Notes: generated by a model from the sequence alone, not told the origin. Counted from the stretch's first letter, positions 1-9,301 are shown. The stretch: 64,000 nucleotides of DNA from Pseudoroseomonas ludipueritiae (GCF_014490445.1 NZ_JACTUZ010000003.1:43529-107528), one strand, 5' to 3'. Numbers and translations: made by a program.

Positions 1-170
1 CCTTCCCCCTTCTGATGCAGTTCCTCCGCGAGACCTGCGCCGTGCCGGCTTGGAGCTGCAGGAGGTGCCGCAGCCGCAGCCACAGGACAGCAGAAAGTTG
101 ACGCTCCCTGCTGCGGCCGAGAGACGGCTGAACCCGAATATACGGACGATAGAACAGGGAGGAAAATAAG

Positions 171-1388
171 ATGAACACGCGGCGTTGGACACGGAGAGTT
201 ACGCTGGGCCTCCTGCTCAGCACGGGTATCGCGGCAGCACAGCCGGCCGGCGCCGAGGTTCGCTTCGGCGCTTTGTATCCCTTCAGCGGTGAACTGGCGG
301 TGCTCGGCGACGAGAGCTGGCGCGGGCTGGAACTGGCTGTCGAGGAACGCAACGCAGCAGGTGGCATCAAGGGCGAGAAGATCGTGCTGATGCGCGGAGA
401 CGCGGTGGACAACAACCAGGCGGTGGCCGAGGCGCGGCGGTTAATCTCGGTGGGTGGCGTCAAGGCGATCTTCGGCACCTACTCCTCCGCGCGCGCCCAG
501 GTGGCGAGCCAGGTGGCGGAGCTGGCACGCATTCCATACTTCGAGATGGGCGCGGTCTCAGATGCCATCACCGAGCGCAAGTTCCGTTACCTGTTCCGCA
601 CCAATCCCACCGCCCGCAACATGGCCGAACGCTCTGTCGACATGGTGGTGAACGCCGTGGCCAAGGGCCTTTCTGTGGAGCCGGGCAGCCTCAACGTCGC
701 CATCATCCATGAGGATAGCCTCTATGGCACCACGGTTGGGCGCTATCAGACGGCCTATGCCAAGGAGCGCGGGCTGAAGATCGTCGAGACGATGCCTTAT
801 CCGGCCAACGTCGTTGACATGTCGTCGCTGATCCTGCGGCTGCAGGCAGCCAAGGCTGATGTTGTGCTGCAAACCTCCTATCAGAACGACACGGTGTTGT
901 TCTTCCGCCAAGCCAGGGAGGCCGGCTTCAAGCCGCGCGCCATCATCGGCGGCGGCGGCGGCTACTCGCTGCGCGAGACCATGCAGGCGGTAGGCCAGGA
1001 GGTGATGGAAGGTGTGCTGAACGTCGACTTCACGCAGATCGCCACGAATCCGCAGGCTGCGCCGGGCATCGACAAATTCGTTGAGGCCTACCGCGCGAAG
1101 TACAACATGGAGCCGCGCTCAGGCCACAGCCTTGGCAACTACGTCGGCGCCAAGGTCTTCCTTGAAGCTGTGGCGAGCGCAAAATCCACCTCAGCCGATG
1201 ACATCCGTGCTGCCGTGGCCGCGGTGGACATCCCTGATGGCGGTACTGCGGAAGGCTGGGGCGTGAAGTTCGGCGCGGACGGGCAGAATGAGCGCGCCAA
1301 GATGATGGGCCTGCAGTGGCAGGACGGCAAGCTGGTCACCGTCTTTCCGCCAGAAGCAGCGGTATCTGAGATCCGCCTGAACCGCTGA
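171..1388 (+). CDS. ABC transporter substrate-binding protein, Liv/HAAT type
   Basis: Periplasmic binding protein (405 aa) of a branched-chain-amino-acid-type ABC transporter. Residues 1-28 look like a cleavable signal peptide with an Arg-rich start and hydrophobic core ending near AQPAGA. The mature part opens with the type-1 periplasmic-binding-protein pattern FGALYPFSGELAVLGDESW and continues with a typical AAGGIKGEKI segment. A strong Shine-Dalgarno (GGGAGGAAAATAAG) supports the ATG. It is the first gene of a set with permease and ATPase genes immediately downstream (24-nt gap), so it should be their receptor. Ligand unknown: this family binds amino acids, amides, urea and aromatic acids. 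A frame open from the window edge to position 166 lies upstream and is not recognisable. Confidence 0.9.
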   Translation: MNTRRWTRRVTLGLLLSTGIAAAQPAGAEVRFGALYPFSGELAVLGDESWRGLELAVEERNAAGGIKGEKIVLMRGDAVDNNQAVAEARRLISVGGVKAIFGTYSSARAQVASQVAELARIPYFEMGAVSDAITERKFRYLFRTNPTARNMAERSVDMVVNAVAKGLSVEPGSLNVAIIHEDSLYGTTVGRYQTAYAKERGLKIVETMPYPANVVDMSSLILRLQAAKADVVLQTSYQNDTVLFFRQAREAGFKPRAIIGGGGGYSLRETMQAVGQEVMEGVLNVDFTQIATNPQAAPGIDKFVEAYRAKYNMEPRSGHSLGNYVGAKVFLEAVASAKSTSADDIRAAVAAVDIPDGGTAEGWGVKFGADGQNERAKMMGLQWQDGKLVTVFPPEAAVSEIRLNR

Positions 1389-1412
1389 AGACCGGGAAGG
1401 AGCCCGCCCCGC

Positions 1413-2288
1413 ATGGACACCTTCGTGCAACTGGTGCTGAATGGGTTGATGCTGGGCGGGCTTTTCGCCATCATCAGCGTCGGGTTGACATTGATCTTCG
1501 GCATCATCCGCCTGGTCAATTTCGCCCATGGCGAGTTGCTGATGGTGGGCATGTATCTCACCTGGATCGGCGCCACCAAGCTCGGGGTGCATCCTTATCT
1601 TCTGGCGCCTCCGGTGGTGCTGGTGCTCTTCGTGCTCGGGCTGCTGATCCAGCGTTTCATCCTGCAACCGCTGTTGGAAGCGCGGGATGCGCATGTGCAG
1701 ATTTTCGCCACGGTCGGCTTATCCACCGCGCTCATCAACCTGGCACTGCTGGTGTTCGGCGCCGACCTCTACGCGACACCCTCCAGCGGTGTGCGCGACT
1801 CCATCTCCTTTGGGCCGTACCGTGTCCTGGTAGGGCAGTTGGTGATGTTCGTCTGCGGCATCCTCGTGGTTACCGCGCTGCACCTGTTCATGGAACGCAG
1901 CTATCTCGGGCGGGCCATCCGCGCCACGGCGCAGCACCGCGCCGCGGCACAGCTGATGGGTGTGGATGTGAAGCGCATCTACATGGTGACCTTCGGCATC
2001 GGCGCTGCCTGTGTCGGGGTGGCGGCGGTTCTGGTGGCGCCGATCTATCCGACCTCCCCCACAGTGGGCACCTACTTCGTGCTCACTGCTTTCGTGGTCG
2101 TGGTGCTGGGTGGCATGGGCAGCCTGCACGGCGCCTTCGTCGGCGCGCTGATCATCGGCCTCGTGGACAGCCTCAGCGGCTTCTACATCGCGCCGGACCT
2201 GAAGGAGGTGGTGATCTTCGCCTTGTTCATCGGAATCCTGTTGCTGCGGCCGACAGGCCTGTTCGGCCTCGGCCGTGGCTCCGAATAA
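1413..2288 (+). CDS. livH: Liv-type ABC transporter permease (LivH)
   Basis: Inner-membrane permease of 291 aa with the LivH family pattern: an N-terminal helix with NGLMLGGLFAIISVGLTLIF, then IRLVNFAHGELLMVG, and the conserved VVVVLGGMGSLHGAFVGA loop that contacts the ATPase. About eight hydrophobic segments are visible. It lies between the receptor gene and the LivM-LivG fusion gene, with a 10-nt gap to the latter, and forms one half of the heterodimeric channel. Length and motifs are normal for the family. Confidence 0.92.
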   Translation: MDTFVQLVLNGLMLGGLFAIISVGLTLIFGIIRLVNFAHGELLMVGMYLTWIGATKLGVHPYLLAPPVVLVLFVLGLLIQRFILQPLLEARDAHVQIFATVGLSTALINLALLVFGADLYATPSSGVRDSISFGPYRVLVGQLVMFVCGILVVTALHLFMERSYLGRAIRATAQHRAAAQLMGVDVKRIYMVTFGIGAACVGVAAVLVAPIYPTSPTVGTYFVLTAFVVVVLGGMGSLHGAFVGALIIGLVDSLSGFYIAPDLKEVVIFALFIGILLLRPTGLFGLGRGSE

Positions 2289-2298
2289 GGATCGGCCC

Positions 2299-4104
2299 AT
2301 GAACGACATGACGGTGCCCGCCACACAGCGGCCGGCGCGCCGCGTTGACGCCGCCAGCATCGGCGTTGCCGCCCTTCTGGCGCTGATCCTTGCCGTGCCT
2401 TTGCTGGTGGGTGACGATTTCGTATCCCATGTCTTCATCACCATCTGCCTGTATGGTGCGCTGGCGACGGCCTGGAACATCGTTGGCGGCTTTGCCGGGC
2501 AGCTTTCCCTCGGGCACGCGATTTTCTATGGCATCGGGGCCTATACCGCTGCATTGCTGGTGCCCTACGGCATCTCGCCCTGGATCGGCATGTTGGGCGG
2601 CGCACTTGTCTCGGCGCTGGTGGGGGTGGGCATCGGCCTGCCCTGCTTCCGCCTGCGCGGGCCCTTCTTTGCGCTGGCGACCATCGCCTTCCTGCAGGTC
2701 ATACGCCTCCTGGCACTGCACTTCACCGGCCTTACCGGCGGCGCTGTTGGCTTGATGGTGCCGCTGCAGACCGGCTGGCAGTGGATGATCTTCTTTGATC
2801 GCTGGCCTTCACTGCTGATCGCCTTCGGGATGCTCGCCTTTACACTGGCGGTGAGTGGATGGATCCGCCACTCTCGCTTCGGCTATTACCTGGTGGCGAC
2901 GCGGGAGCGTGAGCCTGCGGCGGCGGCGGCCGGGGTCAACACACTGCGCATCCGCTTGGCGGCCGTGGCGGTGTCGGCGGCGCTGACCTCCATGGTCGGC
3001 ACCTTCCACGGCATGTACCTGACTTTCATCGAGCCGGAGGCGATGTTCTCCCTCGCCTTTTCCGTCCAGATCGCGATGTTCGCTCTCATAGGTGGCATCG
3101 GGACGGTGCTGGGGCCGCTTTTCGGCACATTGCTGGTCGTGCCCCTCACAGAACTGGCGCGTGGCTGGCTCGGTGCCTCGGCACTTGGGTTGCACGGCTT
3201 TGTCTACGGCACGGTGCTGGTGCTGATTGTTCTGTTCCTGCCGGACGGTCTGGCGGGGTTGCTTCGCCGCAAGACGGCGTCCGATGCCGCGGATGTAGAG
3301 GCCGGTGCTCCTGCTGCCAGCGTCCCGGCGGAAGCCCGCCCCGCTCGTCCGCCGCTGGGCGAGCCCATCCTGGTGGCCGAACACCTGAACAAGCGCTTCG
3401 GTGGCCTCGCCGTTACAACGGACGTGAGCCTGTCGCTGCGGCAGGGTGAGGTGCTTGGCATCATCGGCCCCAATGGCGCCGGCAAGACCACGCTGTTCAA
3501 CCAGCTATCCGGCTTCCTTGCGCCACAGAGCGGCGTGGTGCGGGTGCGGCTGGCAGATGGTAGCCTCGTGACGCCGGCGACGCCGCATGGCTTTGCCCAT
3601 GCCGGCGTCGGCCGCACGTTCCAGATCGTCCAGCCGTTCGCGGCCATGACGGTGCTGGAGAATATCATGATCGGCGCCTTCCACCGCCACCCTGGCCGGG
3701 CCGAGGCGCGCGAGAAGGCGTTGGAAACCGCCGCGCGCATGGGGCTGTGGTCGCAGCGTGACCTGGAAGCACGCTCGCTCACCATCGGTGGGCTGAAGCG
3801 GCTGGAGGTCGCGCGCGTCATGGCGATGGAGCCGCGTATCCTGCTGCTGGACGAGGTGATGGCCGGCCTGAACCAGACCGATGTCCGCCGCGCCATTCGC
3901 ATGATCGAGCAGATCCGTGACGACGGCGTGAGTATCATCGCCATCGAGCACGTGATGCAGGCCATCATGGCCCTTTCGGATCACGTGGTGGTGCTGAATT
4001 CCGGCCGGGTTATCGCGGAGGGCCAGCCGAAGGAGGTAGTGCGCGATCCCATGGTGATCGAAGCTTATCTCGGGAAGGATTTCGTCGATGCTCACCCTGC
4101 ATGA
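2299..4104 (+). CDS. LivM-LivG fusion: ABC permease joined to ATPase
   Basis: A 601-aa single polypeptide that joins two normally separate subunits. Residues 1 to about 335 are a LivM permease (WNIVGGFAGQLSLGHAIFYG motif, multiple membrane helices, IGGIGTVLGPLFGTLL loop). An Ala/Pro-rich linker of about 35 residues follows. From about residue 365 on is a LivG ATPase with Walker A GPNGAGKTT near residue 390, GVGRTFQIVQPF, signature LTIGGLKRLEVARV and Walker B ILLLDEV. I chose ATG 2299 over an in-frame GTG at 2275 because the latter lies inside the end of livH. The stop overlaps the start of the next gene by 17 nt, so translation is probably coupled. Such fusions occur elsewhere; the second Liv operon in this window has the two parts separate. 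Confidence 0.92.
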   Translation: MNDMTVPATQRPARRVDAASIGVAALLALILAVPLLVGDDFVSHVFITICLYGALATAWNIVGGFAGQLSLGHAIFYGIGAYTAALLVPYGISPWIGMLGGALVSALVGVGIGLPCFRLRGPFFALATIAFLQVIRLLALHFTGLTGGAVGLMVPLQTGWQWMIFFDRWPSLLIAFGMLAFTLAVSGWIRHSRFGYYLVATREREPAAAAAGVNTLRIRLAAVAVSAALTSMVGTFHGMYLTFIEPEAMFSLAFSVQIAMFALIGGIGTVLGPLFGTLLVVPLTELARGWLGASALGLHGFVYGTVLVLIVLFLPDGLAGLLRRKTASDAADVEAGAPAASVPAEARPARPPLGEPILVAEHLNKRFGGLAVTTDVSLSLRQGEVLGIIGPNGAGKTTLFNQLSGFLAPQSGVVRVRLADGSLVTPATPHGFAHAGVGRTFQIVQPFAAMTVLENIMIGAFHRHPGRAEAREKALETAARMGLWSQRDLEARSLTIGGLKRLEVARVMAMEPRILLLDEVMAGLNQTDVRRAIRMIEQIRDDGVSIIAIEHVMQAIMALSDHVVVLNSGRVIAEGQPKEVVRDPMVIEAYLGKDFVDAHPA

Positions 4105-4792
4105 TGTCCAGGCAGGCTACGGCCGCACGACCATCCTCCATGGCATCAATATCGAGGTGCGCTCAGGCGAGGTCGTCACCATCGTTGGCGCCAATGGCGC
4201 GGGCAAGACCACCACGCTGCGCACCATTGCCGGGCTGGTACGGCCGAGTGCCGGGCGCATCACCTTCGAGGGCGAGGAGATCGGCCGCCTGTCGCCGCAC
4301 GAGGTGGTCGCGCGCGGCATCACCCTGATTCCGGAAGGGAGGCAACTGTTTCCCTTTATGAGCGTACGCGACAATCTTCGCATGGGTGCCTATACGCCAC
4401 ATGCCCGCGCCCGAATGGAACAGACCATGGAGGAGGTGCTGGAGCTGTTTCCCCGGGTCAGGGAACGGCTCGACCAGCATGCCGGCTCCCTTTCGGGCGG
4501 GGAGCAACAGATGGTGGCGATCGCGCGCGGCATGATGGCACGGCCGAAGCTGCTGATGTTCGATGAACCCTCGCTCGGCCTCGCCCCCATCATTGTCTCC
4601 CAGGTTTTCGATGTGGTGGAGCGCATCGTGCAAACCGGCGTCACGGTTCTGCTGGTGGAGCAGAATGTGTTCCGCACCCTTTCTATCGCCGACCGCGGCT
4701 ACGTCTTGGAGAATGGCGAGATCACCATGAGCGATAGCGGTTCTGCTTTGTTGCGCGACGATCATGTGCGCCGCGCTTATCTCGGAATCTGA
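4088..4792 (+). CDS. livF: Liv-type ABC transporter ATPase (LivF)
   Basis: Cytoplasmic ATPase of 234 aa that pairs with the LivG domain of the upstream fusion. Visible motifs: Walker A GANGAGKTTT, the LivF hallmark LIPEGRQLFPFMSV after the first third, signature LSGGEQQMVAIARGM, Walker B LLMFDEPSLGLAP and the H-loop-region sequence VLLVEQN. The ATG overlaps the 3' end of the fusion gene by 17 nt. With it the transporter is complete: receptor, LivH, LivM-LivG, LivF. Confidence 0.93.
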   Translation: MLTLHDVQAGYGRTTILHGINIEVRSGEVVTIVGANGAGKTTTLRTIAGLVRPSAGRITFEGEEIGRLSPHEVVARGITLIPEGRQLFPFMSVRDNLRMGAYTPHARARMEQTMEEVLELFPRVRERLDQHAGSLSGGEQQMVAIARGMMARPKLLMFDEPSLGLAPIIVSQVFDVVERIVQTGVTVLLVEQNVFRTLSIADRGYVLENGEITMSDSGSALLRDDHVRRAYLGI

Positions 4793-4799
4793 GAGCGTG

Positions 4800-5591
4800 A
4801 TGTCCATGCAGGATCTGGCTACCCGCCCAAGCCATGCCGGCCGCTGCGTACTGGTCACCGGTGCAGGTCAGGGTATCGGCGCCGCCATCGCCATGGCTTT
4901 TGGCCGCCGCGGCGCGGCTGTCGGGGTGCTGGACGCGTCTTCCGACCGTGCCGAGGATGTATCCAGGGCGATCCAGGGGAATGGCGGCAGGGCGTGTGCC
5001 GCCACGGCGGATGTGGCTGACTATGCGGCGCTTTCGGCAGCGGTGGATGCCCTGCAGGCTGAACTCGGTGTGCCTTTCGACACATTGGTGAACAATGCCG
5101 GCATCTCGCCCAAGCATGACGGGCGGGCGCACGAGGCATGGGAGATGGCGCCGGATGAATGGAACCGCGTTGTCGCCGTCAACCTCAGTGGCTGCTTCAA
5201 CGCCATCCGCCTGCTTACGCCGGCAATGCGTGCGGCAGGGCACGGCAGCATCGTCAACATGTCCTCGATCGCCGGCCGGACCTATTCCATGGTGGTTGGC
5301 GCCCATTATGCCGCCACCAAGGCCGCACTGATCGGCTTGACCAAGCATCTGGCCGGCGAACTCGGTCCCTATGGCATTCGTGTCAATGCGATTGCACCGG
5401 GCCGCATCGATACCCCGCTGATCCGGACGGTGCCGGACGAGGTGAACCAGCGCCAGGTGGCGGCTACGCCACTGCGGCGGCTCGGCAAGCCGGAGGAAGT
5501 AGCAGACCTGGCGCTTTACCTTGCTTCCGGCGAGGCATCCTTCGTCACCGGGCAGGTCGTGGATGTCGCCGGCGGAATGATGATGACCTGA
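4800..5591 (+). CDS. Short-chain dehydrogenase/reductase (SDR)
   Basis: NAD(P)-dependent oxidoreductase of 263 aa, classical SDR. Cofactor-binding TGAGQGIG near residue 19, NNAG in the middle, catalytic Ser in NMSSIAG, and YAATKAA carrying the Tyr and Lys. The end, ASFVTGQVVDVAGGMMMT, is the FabG/3-oxoacyl reductase-like close. ATG 4800 is 8 nt after the livF stop, so it is likely in the transporter operon and acts on the imported compound or a derivative. Substrate cannot be read from sequence; an automatic FabG label would be unsafe given the context. Confidence 0.88.
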   Translation: MSMQDLATRPSHAGRCVLVTGAGQGIGAAIAMAFGRRGAAVGVLDASSDRAEDVSRAIQGNGGRACAATADVADYAALSAAVDALQAELGVPFDTLVNNAGISPKHDGRAHEAWEMAPDEWNRVVAVNLSGCFNAIRLLTPAMRAAGHGSIVNMSSIAGRTYSMVVGAHYAATKAALIGLTKHLAGELGPYGIRVNAIAPGRIDTPLIRTVPDEVNQRQVAATPLRRLGKPEEVADLALYLASGEASFVTGQVVDVAGGMMMT

Positions 5592-5779
5592 GGTCAGGAT
5601 TGGTGGGCGCATGGGCAAGCGCGGCAGTCCCGCCCTGGCCCGGCCAGGCAGTATTTCGTTGCAAAGTGGGTTGTGTCGGGGACAGTTTAGCATGCTCCTG
5701 ACATCCGGCAGGTCCCCGGTCCAGGCGTCGCCGAGGCAGCAGGGCGTAATCCACAGTTACCGGATCATCAGGAGGTTCC

Positions 5780-6094
5780 ATGTCCGCCACTGCTCCCACG
5801 ATCATCTATGTCACTTACCAGGGCAGCGCGACGACACGTTTCGACCGTGGCTACTATGTCGGGACCCATCTGCCTCTGGTCATGAAAGCCTGGGAGGGGC
5901 ACGGCCTGGAGAGTGCCGCCGCTTTCTTTCCGGCCGCCGCGCAGGACGGAACCATCGCGATCTGTGAACTTCGCTTTCGTGATGATGCAGCACTCGCAGC
6001 TTCACTTGCTTCGGCTGACACTTCTGAAGTCATGGCCGACGTTGCGCGTTTCACTGACGTGAAGCCTGTATTGGCACGTGCCGTGTCGGTGTGA
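5780..6094 (+). CDS. EthD-family protein
   Basis: Small protein of 104 aa with the EthD (dimeric alpha-beta barrel) layout: a beta strand IIYVTYQG, then the diagnostic FDRGYYVGTHLPLVMKAW segment (family pattern F..YY...H.PL), and a repeat of the fold to the C-terminus. EthD proteins accompany degradation genes and their catalytic role is mostly unproved. An AGGAGG directly upstream supports the start. It follows the SDR gene after 188 nt, on the same strand, and could be part of the same degradation unit. Confidence 0.8.
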   Translation: MSATAPTIIYVTYQGSATTRFDRGYYVGTHLPLVMKAWEGHGLESAAAFFPAAAQDGTIAICELRFRDDAALAASLASADTSEVMADVARFTDVKPVLARAVSV

Positions 6095-6383
6095 CGGGAT
6101 GATGTGTCGTGTCTTCTCGCTGAGCCAGGTTGATACGCTTCCATGCCCTTGGCGCGGAATGAGCGGGGCCGCGACATAGCCGAAGCGGCCTCAGCGCCGG
6201 GCAAAACCATCGTCGGTGTGAGGTATGGCTGTCTCGCGGCTCAGCACTTCTGCGTCGAGATCAAGATGATTCTCATCCTGACCGGCGGCGCCTGGAGTGC
6301 CGGATCAATTCCCCAAGATCCTGATTGTCGGTGCTCTGGTCATCCTTGGAGCACGGGACGCACATCCAGGCGCCGACAGAGCC

Positions 6384-7076
6384 TTAGATCAGTTCCTTCA
6401 CCCGCTCGTAGGTATTGTCCAGGTGCTTTCCCAGGATGTGAGCCAGCGCTTCTCCGTCGCGCGCCTTCAGGCTCCGGATCATCTCCTCGTGCTCGGCAAC
6501 GGCATCGGCCCATTTCTCCGGGCCGGCATTGCCAATGAAGCGGATATGTTTCATGCGGGACTGGATCGCTTCATGTGCCCAGATCAGCGTCGCATTACCC
6601 GGTAGTGCCACGATGCCTGTATGGATGGACTGATTCAGCTTGAAATAGGCAAGGCGGTCCTGGGCCTTGTAACACTGCATCATCCCATGGTGCAGCGCTT
6701 CGATAGCCGCGATGCCGGCGGCGGAGCCTTCGGAGCAGGCCAGGCGGCCTGCCAGCATCTCCAGGGATTTCAGGACGACCAGGCTGTCGGCCACATCCTT
6801 GCGCGTCAGCCGGCGCACCACCGCACCCCGGGCTGGCACCAGTTCCACCAGCCCTTCGCCGGCAAGCACCCGCACGGCCTCCCGCAGCGGTGTGCGGGAG
6901 ACGCCAAGCTGCGCGCAAAGCGCCACCTCATTCAGCCGGGCACCGGCCGGGATAAGGCCCTGGGTGATGAGGTCTCTGAGCCTGACCGCCACCTCCTCCT
7001 GCAACGGGCGGCGGATGATTGGCCCATCCGCCGGGGCGGCTGCTTGTTGCGGATGCGCGTCCCATTCCGCGTCCAT
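6384..7076 (-). CDS. GntR-family transcriptional regulator, FCD type
   Basis: DNA-binding regulator of 230 aa. N-terminal winged helix (EEVAVRLRDLITQGLIPAGA, then LNEVALCAQLGVSRTPLREA, VRVLAGEGLVELVPARGAVV) and a C-terminal all-helical FCD ligand domain with metal-ligand-like histidines (FKLNQSIHTGIV, AEHEEMIRSL). I take ATG 7076 as the start, because AGGAAG lies 8 nt upstream; longer upstream extensions lack family similarity. It is divergent from pdxA2 with a palindrome in the shared promoter region, so it probably controls the pdxA2-tct operon in response to a small organic acid. Confidence 0.9.
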   Translation of the reverse strand: MDAEWDAHPQQAAAPADGPIIRRPLQEEVAVRLRDLITQGLIPAGARLNEVALCAQLGVSRTPLREAVRVLAGEGLVELVPARGAVVRRLTRKDVADSLVVLKSLEMLAGRLACSEGSAAGIAAIEALHHGMMQCYKAQDRLAYFKLNQSIHTGIVALPGNATLIWAHEAIQSRMKHIRFIGNAGPEKWADAVAEHEEMIRSLKARDGEALAHILGKHLDNTYERVKELI

Positions 7077-7122
7077 GACTGGGCTTCCTAAACGATGCTG
7101 CTGAGAGGCCTGGCTTACCACG

Positions 7123-7153
7123 TTGACTCCGAAAATACTGTATGCAGTATAAT
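7123..7153 (+). promoter_or_regulatory. Promoter and probable GntR operator upstream of pdxA2
   Basis: TTGACT at 7123-7128 and a perfect TATAAT at 7148-7153 are separated by 19 nt, longer than the optimum. Overlapping the -10 box is a palindrome with arms ATACTG (7135-7140) and CAGTAT (7145-7150) around TATG, resembling known FCD-type GntR operators (TGTATA-core). Binding there would block the promoter, consistent with repression by the divergent GntR gene. Inferred, not shown. Confidence 0.55.
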
Positions 7154-7185
7154 CGGACAGGGGTTTACCAGAAGGGCCCATCTCC

Positions 7186-8214
7186 ATGAGGATGCAGGCT
7201 GCATTTTCCGCCAAGCCTCGGATCGCCTTGGCCATGGGCGACGCGGCCGGTATCTCGCCTGAACTCGCGGCCAAGGTCCTGGCCGATGACGATGTCCGCG
7301 CGGCGGCCTCGATCACCGTCTTCGGAGATGCCCGTGTGCTGGCCGAGGGCGCGCGGGTGGCTGGCCTCGATCTGGACATCGACATCGCGGCGGATGTTCC
7401 GGCATCAGCCCCTCGGACGGAGCGGCCACTCCTGATCGACCTGGCCCATTGCGACCCGGCCGAGGTTCCGCTGGGGCAGATCTCCGAAGCTGGCGGCCGC
7501 TTTGCCACGGAGAACTTCCGCCGGGCGCTGGCGATGGCCGCCGCCGGCGAGGCCGATGCGGTCTGCTTCACGCCCTTCAACAAGGCGGCGATGCGGCTGG
7601 TGACCCCTGGCTATGAGGACGAGATCGGCTTCACCGCGGAGGCCATCGGCTTCCATGGCGTGGCCAAGGAGTTCAACGTGCTGGAAGGGCTGTGGAATGC
7701 CCGTGTCACCTCGCACGTGCCGCTCAAGGATGTTGCCTCCCTGCTCAGCCGGCAGACCATCCTGGACAACCTGCGCCTGACCCATGATGCCTTGCGGGCG
7801 GCGGGCATCGCGCGCCCGCGCATCGCCGTTGCCGCGCTCAACCCGCATGCCGGCGACAATGGCAATTTCGGCCGCGAGGAGATCGAGGTCATCGGCCCCG
7901 CCGTCGAGGAGGGCAAGGCGCAGCAGATCGGCTGCGACGGCCCTTTCCCGGCCGATACGGTGTTCGTGCGCGCCCGGCGCGGAGACTTCGATGCCGTGCT
8001 GACGATGTACCACGACCAGGGGCAGATCGCGATGAAGCTGATTGGTTTCGAGGCGGGGGTCACGCTGATGGGCGGCTTCCCCTTCCCGATCTGCACCGCC
8101 GCGCATGGCACCGCCTATGACATCGCGGGGCGGGGAATCGCCCATCCGGGCGCCATGCGCAACGCGCTGCTGCTCGCGGCCCGCATGGCGGCCAGGGAGG
8201 TTGCGGGTCCCTAG
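7186..8214 (+). CDS. pdxA2: PdxA-family dehydrogenase (PdxA2-like)
   Basis: Metal- and NAD-dependent dehydrogenase of 342 aa of the PdxA family. Visible: MGDAAGISPEL at the N-terminus, metal-binding histidines in VTSHVPL and NPHAGDNG, the YHDQGQIAMKL segment, and AAHGTAYDIAGRG near the end. PdxA2 members outside vitamin B6 synthesis oxidise D-threonate or D-erythronate 4-phosphate and usually neighbour a DUF1537 kinase; none is seen here. Another relative, TphB, dehydrogenates a terephthalate diol and also sits with a TctC-type receptor. It is first in an operon with a tripartite tricarboxylate transporter, so catabolism of an imported acid is more likely than pyridoxal synthesis. A second in-frame ATG is at 7192. 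Confidence 0.85.
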   Translation: MRMQAAFSAKPRIALAMGDAAGISPELAAKVLADDDVRAAASITVFGDARVLAEGARVAGLDLDIDIAADVPASAPRTERPLLIDLAHCDPAEVPLGQISEAGGRFATENFRRALAMAAAGEADAVCFTPFNKAAMRLVTPGYEDEIGFTAEAIGFHGVAKEFNVLEGLWNARVTSHVPLKDVASLLSRQTILDNLRLTHDALRAAGIARPRIAVAALNPHAGDNGNFGREEIEVIGPAVEEGKAQQIGCDGPFPADTVFVRARRGDFDAVLTMYHDQGQIAMKLIGFEAGVTLMGGFPFPICTAAHGTAYDIAGRGIAHPGAMRNALLLAARMAAREVAGP

Positions 8215-8278
8215 ATCCACCGAAACACCGCAGAGAACCCCAAAGGGGCGTGCGGAGCATCCAGGAGGAAAGAGTTCC

Positions 8279-9280
8279 ATGAAGCTTGTCCCGACGGCGG
8301 CGCTTGCCGCTGGTGCTGCCTTGCTTGCGATCTTCCCGGCGGAGGCCCAGACGACCTGGAAGCCGACGAGGCCGGTGGAATTCGTCGTCACCTCCGGCGC
8401 CGGGGGTGGAACCGATGTCTTCGCCCGCACCGTGCAGGCCGCCATCACCAAGCACGATCTGATCCCGACTTCCGTGGTGGTGTCCAACAAGGGCGGCGGC
8501 TCGGGCGTCGAGGGCTTCGTCTACGGCACCGGCGCCAAGGGTGACCCGCACAAGGTGATCTTCGGCACCAACAATGCCTGGACCCTGCCGATGGTCGCCA
8601 AGGTCAACTGGAAGGTCACCGACCTGACGCCGGTGGCCATCATGGCCTTCGACGAATTCATGCTCTGGGTGAAGCAGGACGCCCCCTACAAGACCGCCGC
8701 CGACCTGGTGGCGGCGGCGCGGGAGAAGCCGGGGTCGATCCGCATGGGCGGCAGCCAGACCCATGACACCGACCAGACCCTGACCATGCTGATCCAGCGC
8801 GCGGCCGGGGTGCGCTTCAACTACATCCCCTACCGTGGCGGCGGCGAGGTCGGCGTGCAACTCGCCGGCGGGCATATCGAGGCCAATACCAACAATCCGT
8901 CCGAGAGCATCGGCGGCTGGCGCGGCGGGCAGGTGCGTCCGGTCTGCGTCTTCCGGCGCGAGCCGCTGCCCCAGGGCGGCAAGGTGACGGAGACCCAGGG
9001 CTGGTCCGACATCCCGACCTGCGCCAGCCAGGGCGTGGCGGTGGAGGAATTCCGCATGCCCCGCACCGTCTTCCTGCCCCCCGGCGCGCCGGCGGCGGCG
9101 CAGGCCTATTGGAGCGAGGTGTTCCGCAAGGTGAGCGAGACGCCGGAATGGCAGGATTACATCCAGCGCACCAGCCAGAGCGGCCGCTTCATCGGCAGCG
9201 ACGAGATGCGCGGCGTCATCCAGGCGGAGGAGACCGCCACGCGCGAGGTCTTTGCCGCGGAAGGATGGCTGACGAACTGA
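8279..9280 (+). CDS. TctC-type (Bug) substrate-binding protein
   Basis: Periplasmic receptor of 333 aa for a tripartite tricarboxylate transporter (TTT). A signal peptide of about 24 residues ends near FPAEAQ. The mature protein starts with the Bug pattern RPVEFVVTSGAGGGTDVFAR. AGGAGG 10 nt upstream supports ATG 8279. Genes for the two membrane subunits follow at once (21-nt gap to tctB), so unlike the other Bug receptors in this window it has a dedicated transporter. Substrate is probably a carboxylate related to the pdxA2 reaction. Confidence 0.9.
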   Translation: MKLVPTAALAAGAALLAIFPAEAQTTWKPTRPVEFVVTSGAGGGTDVFARTVQAAITKHDLIPTSVVVSNKGGGSGVEGFVYGTGAKGDPHKVIFGTNNAWTLPMVAKVNWKVTDLTPVAIMAFDEFMLWVKQDAPYKTAADLVAAAREKPGSIRMGGSQTHDTDQTLTMLIQRAAGVRFNYIPYRGGGEVGVQLAGGHIEANTNNPSESIGGWRGGQVRPVCVFRREPLPQGGKVTETQGWSDIPTCASQGVAVEEFRMPRTVFLPPGAPAAAQAYWSEVFRKVSETPEWQDYIQRTSQSGRFIGSDEMRGVIQAEETATREVFAAEGWLTN

Positions 9281-9301
9281 CCGGCGGGAAGGAGAGGCGG
9301 C

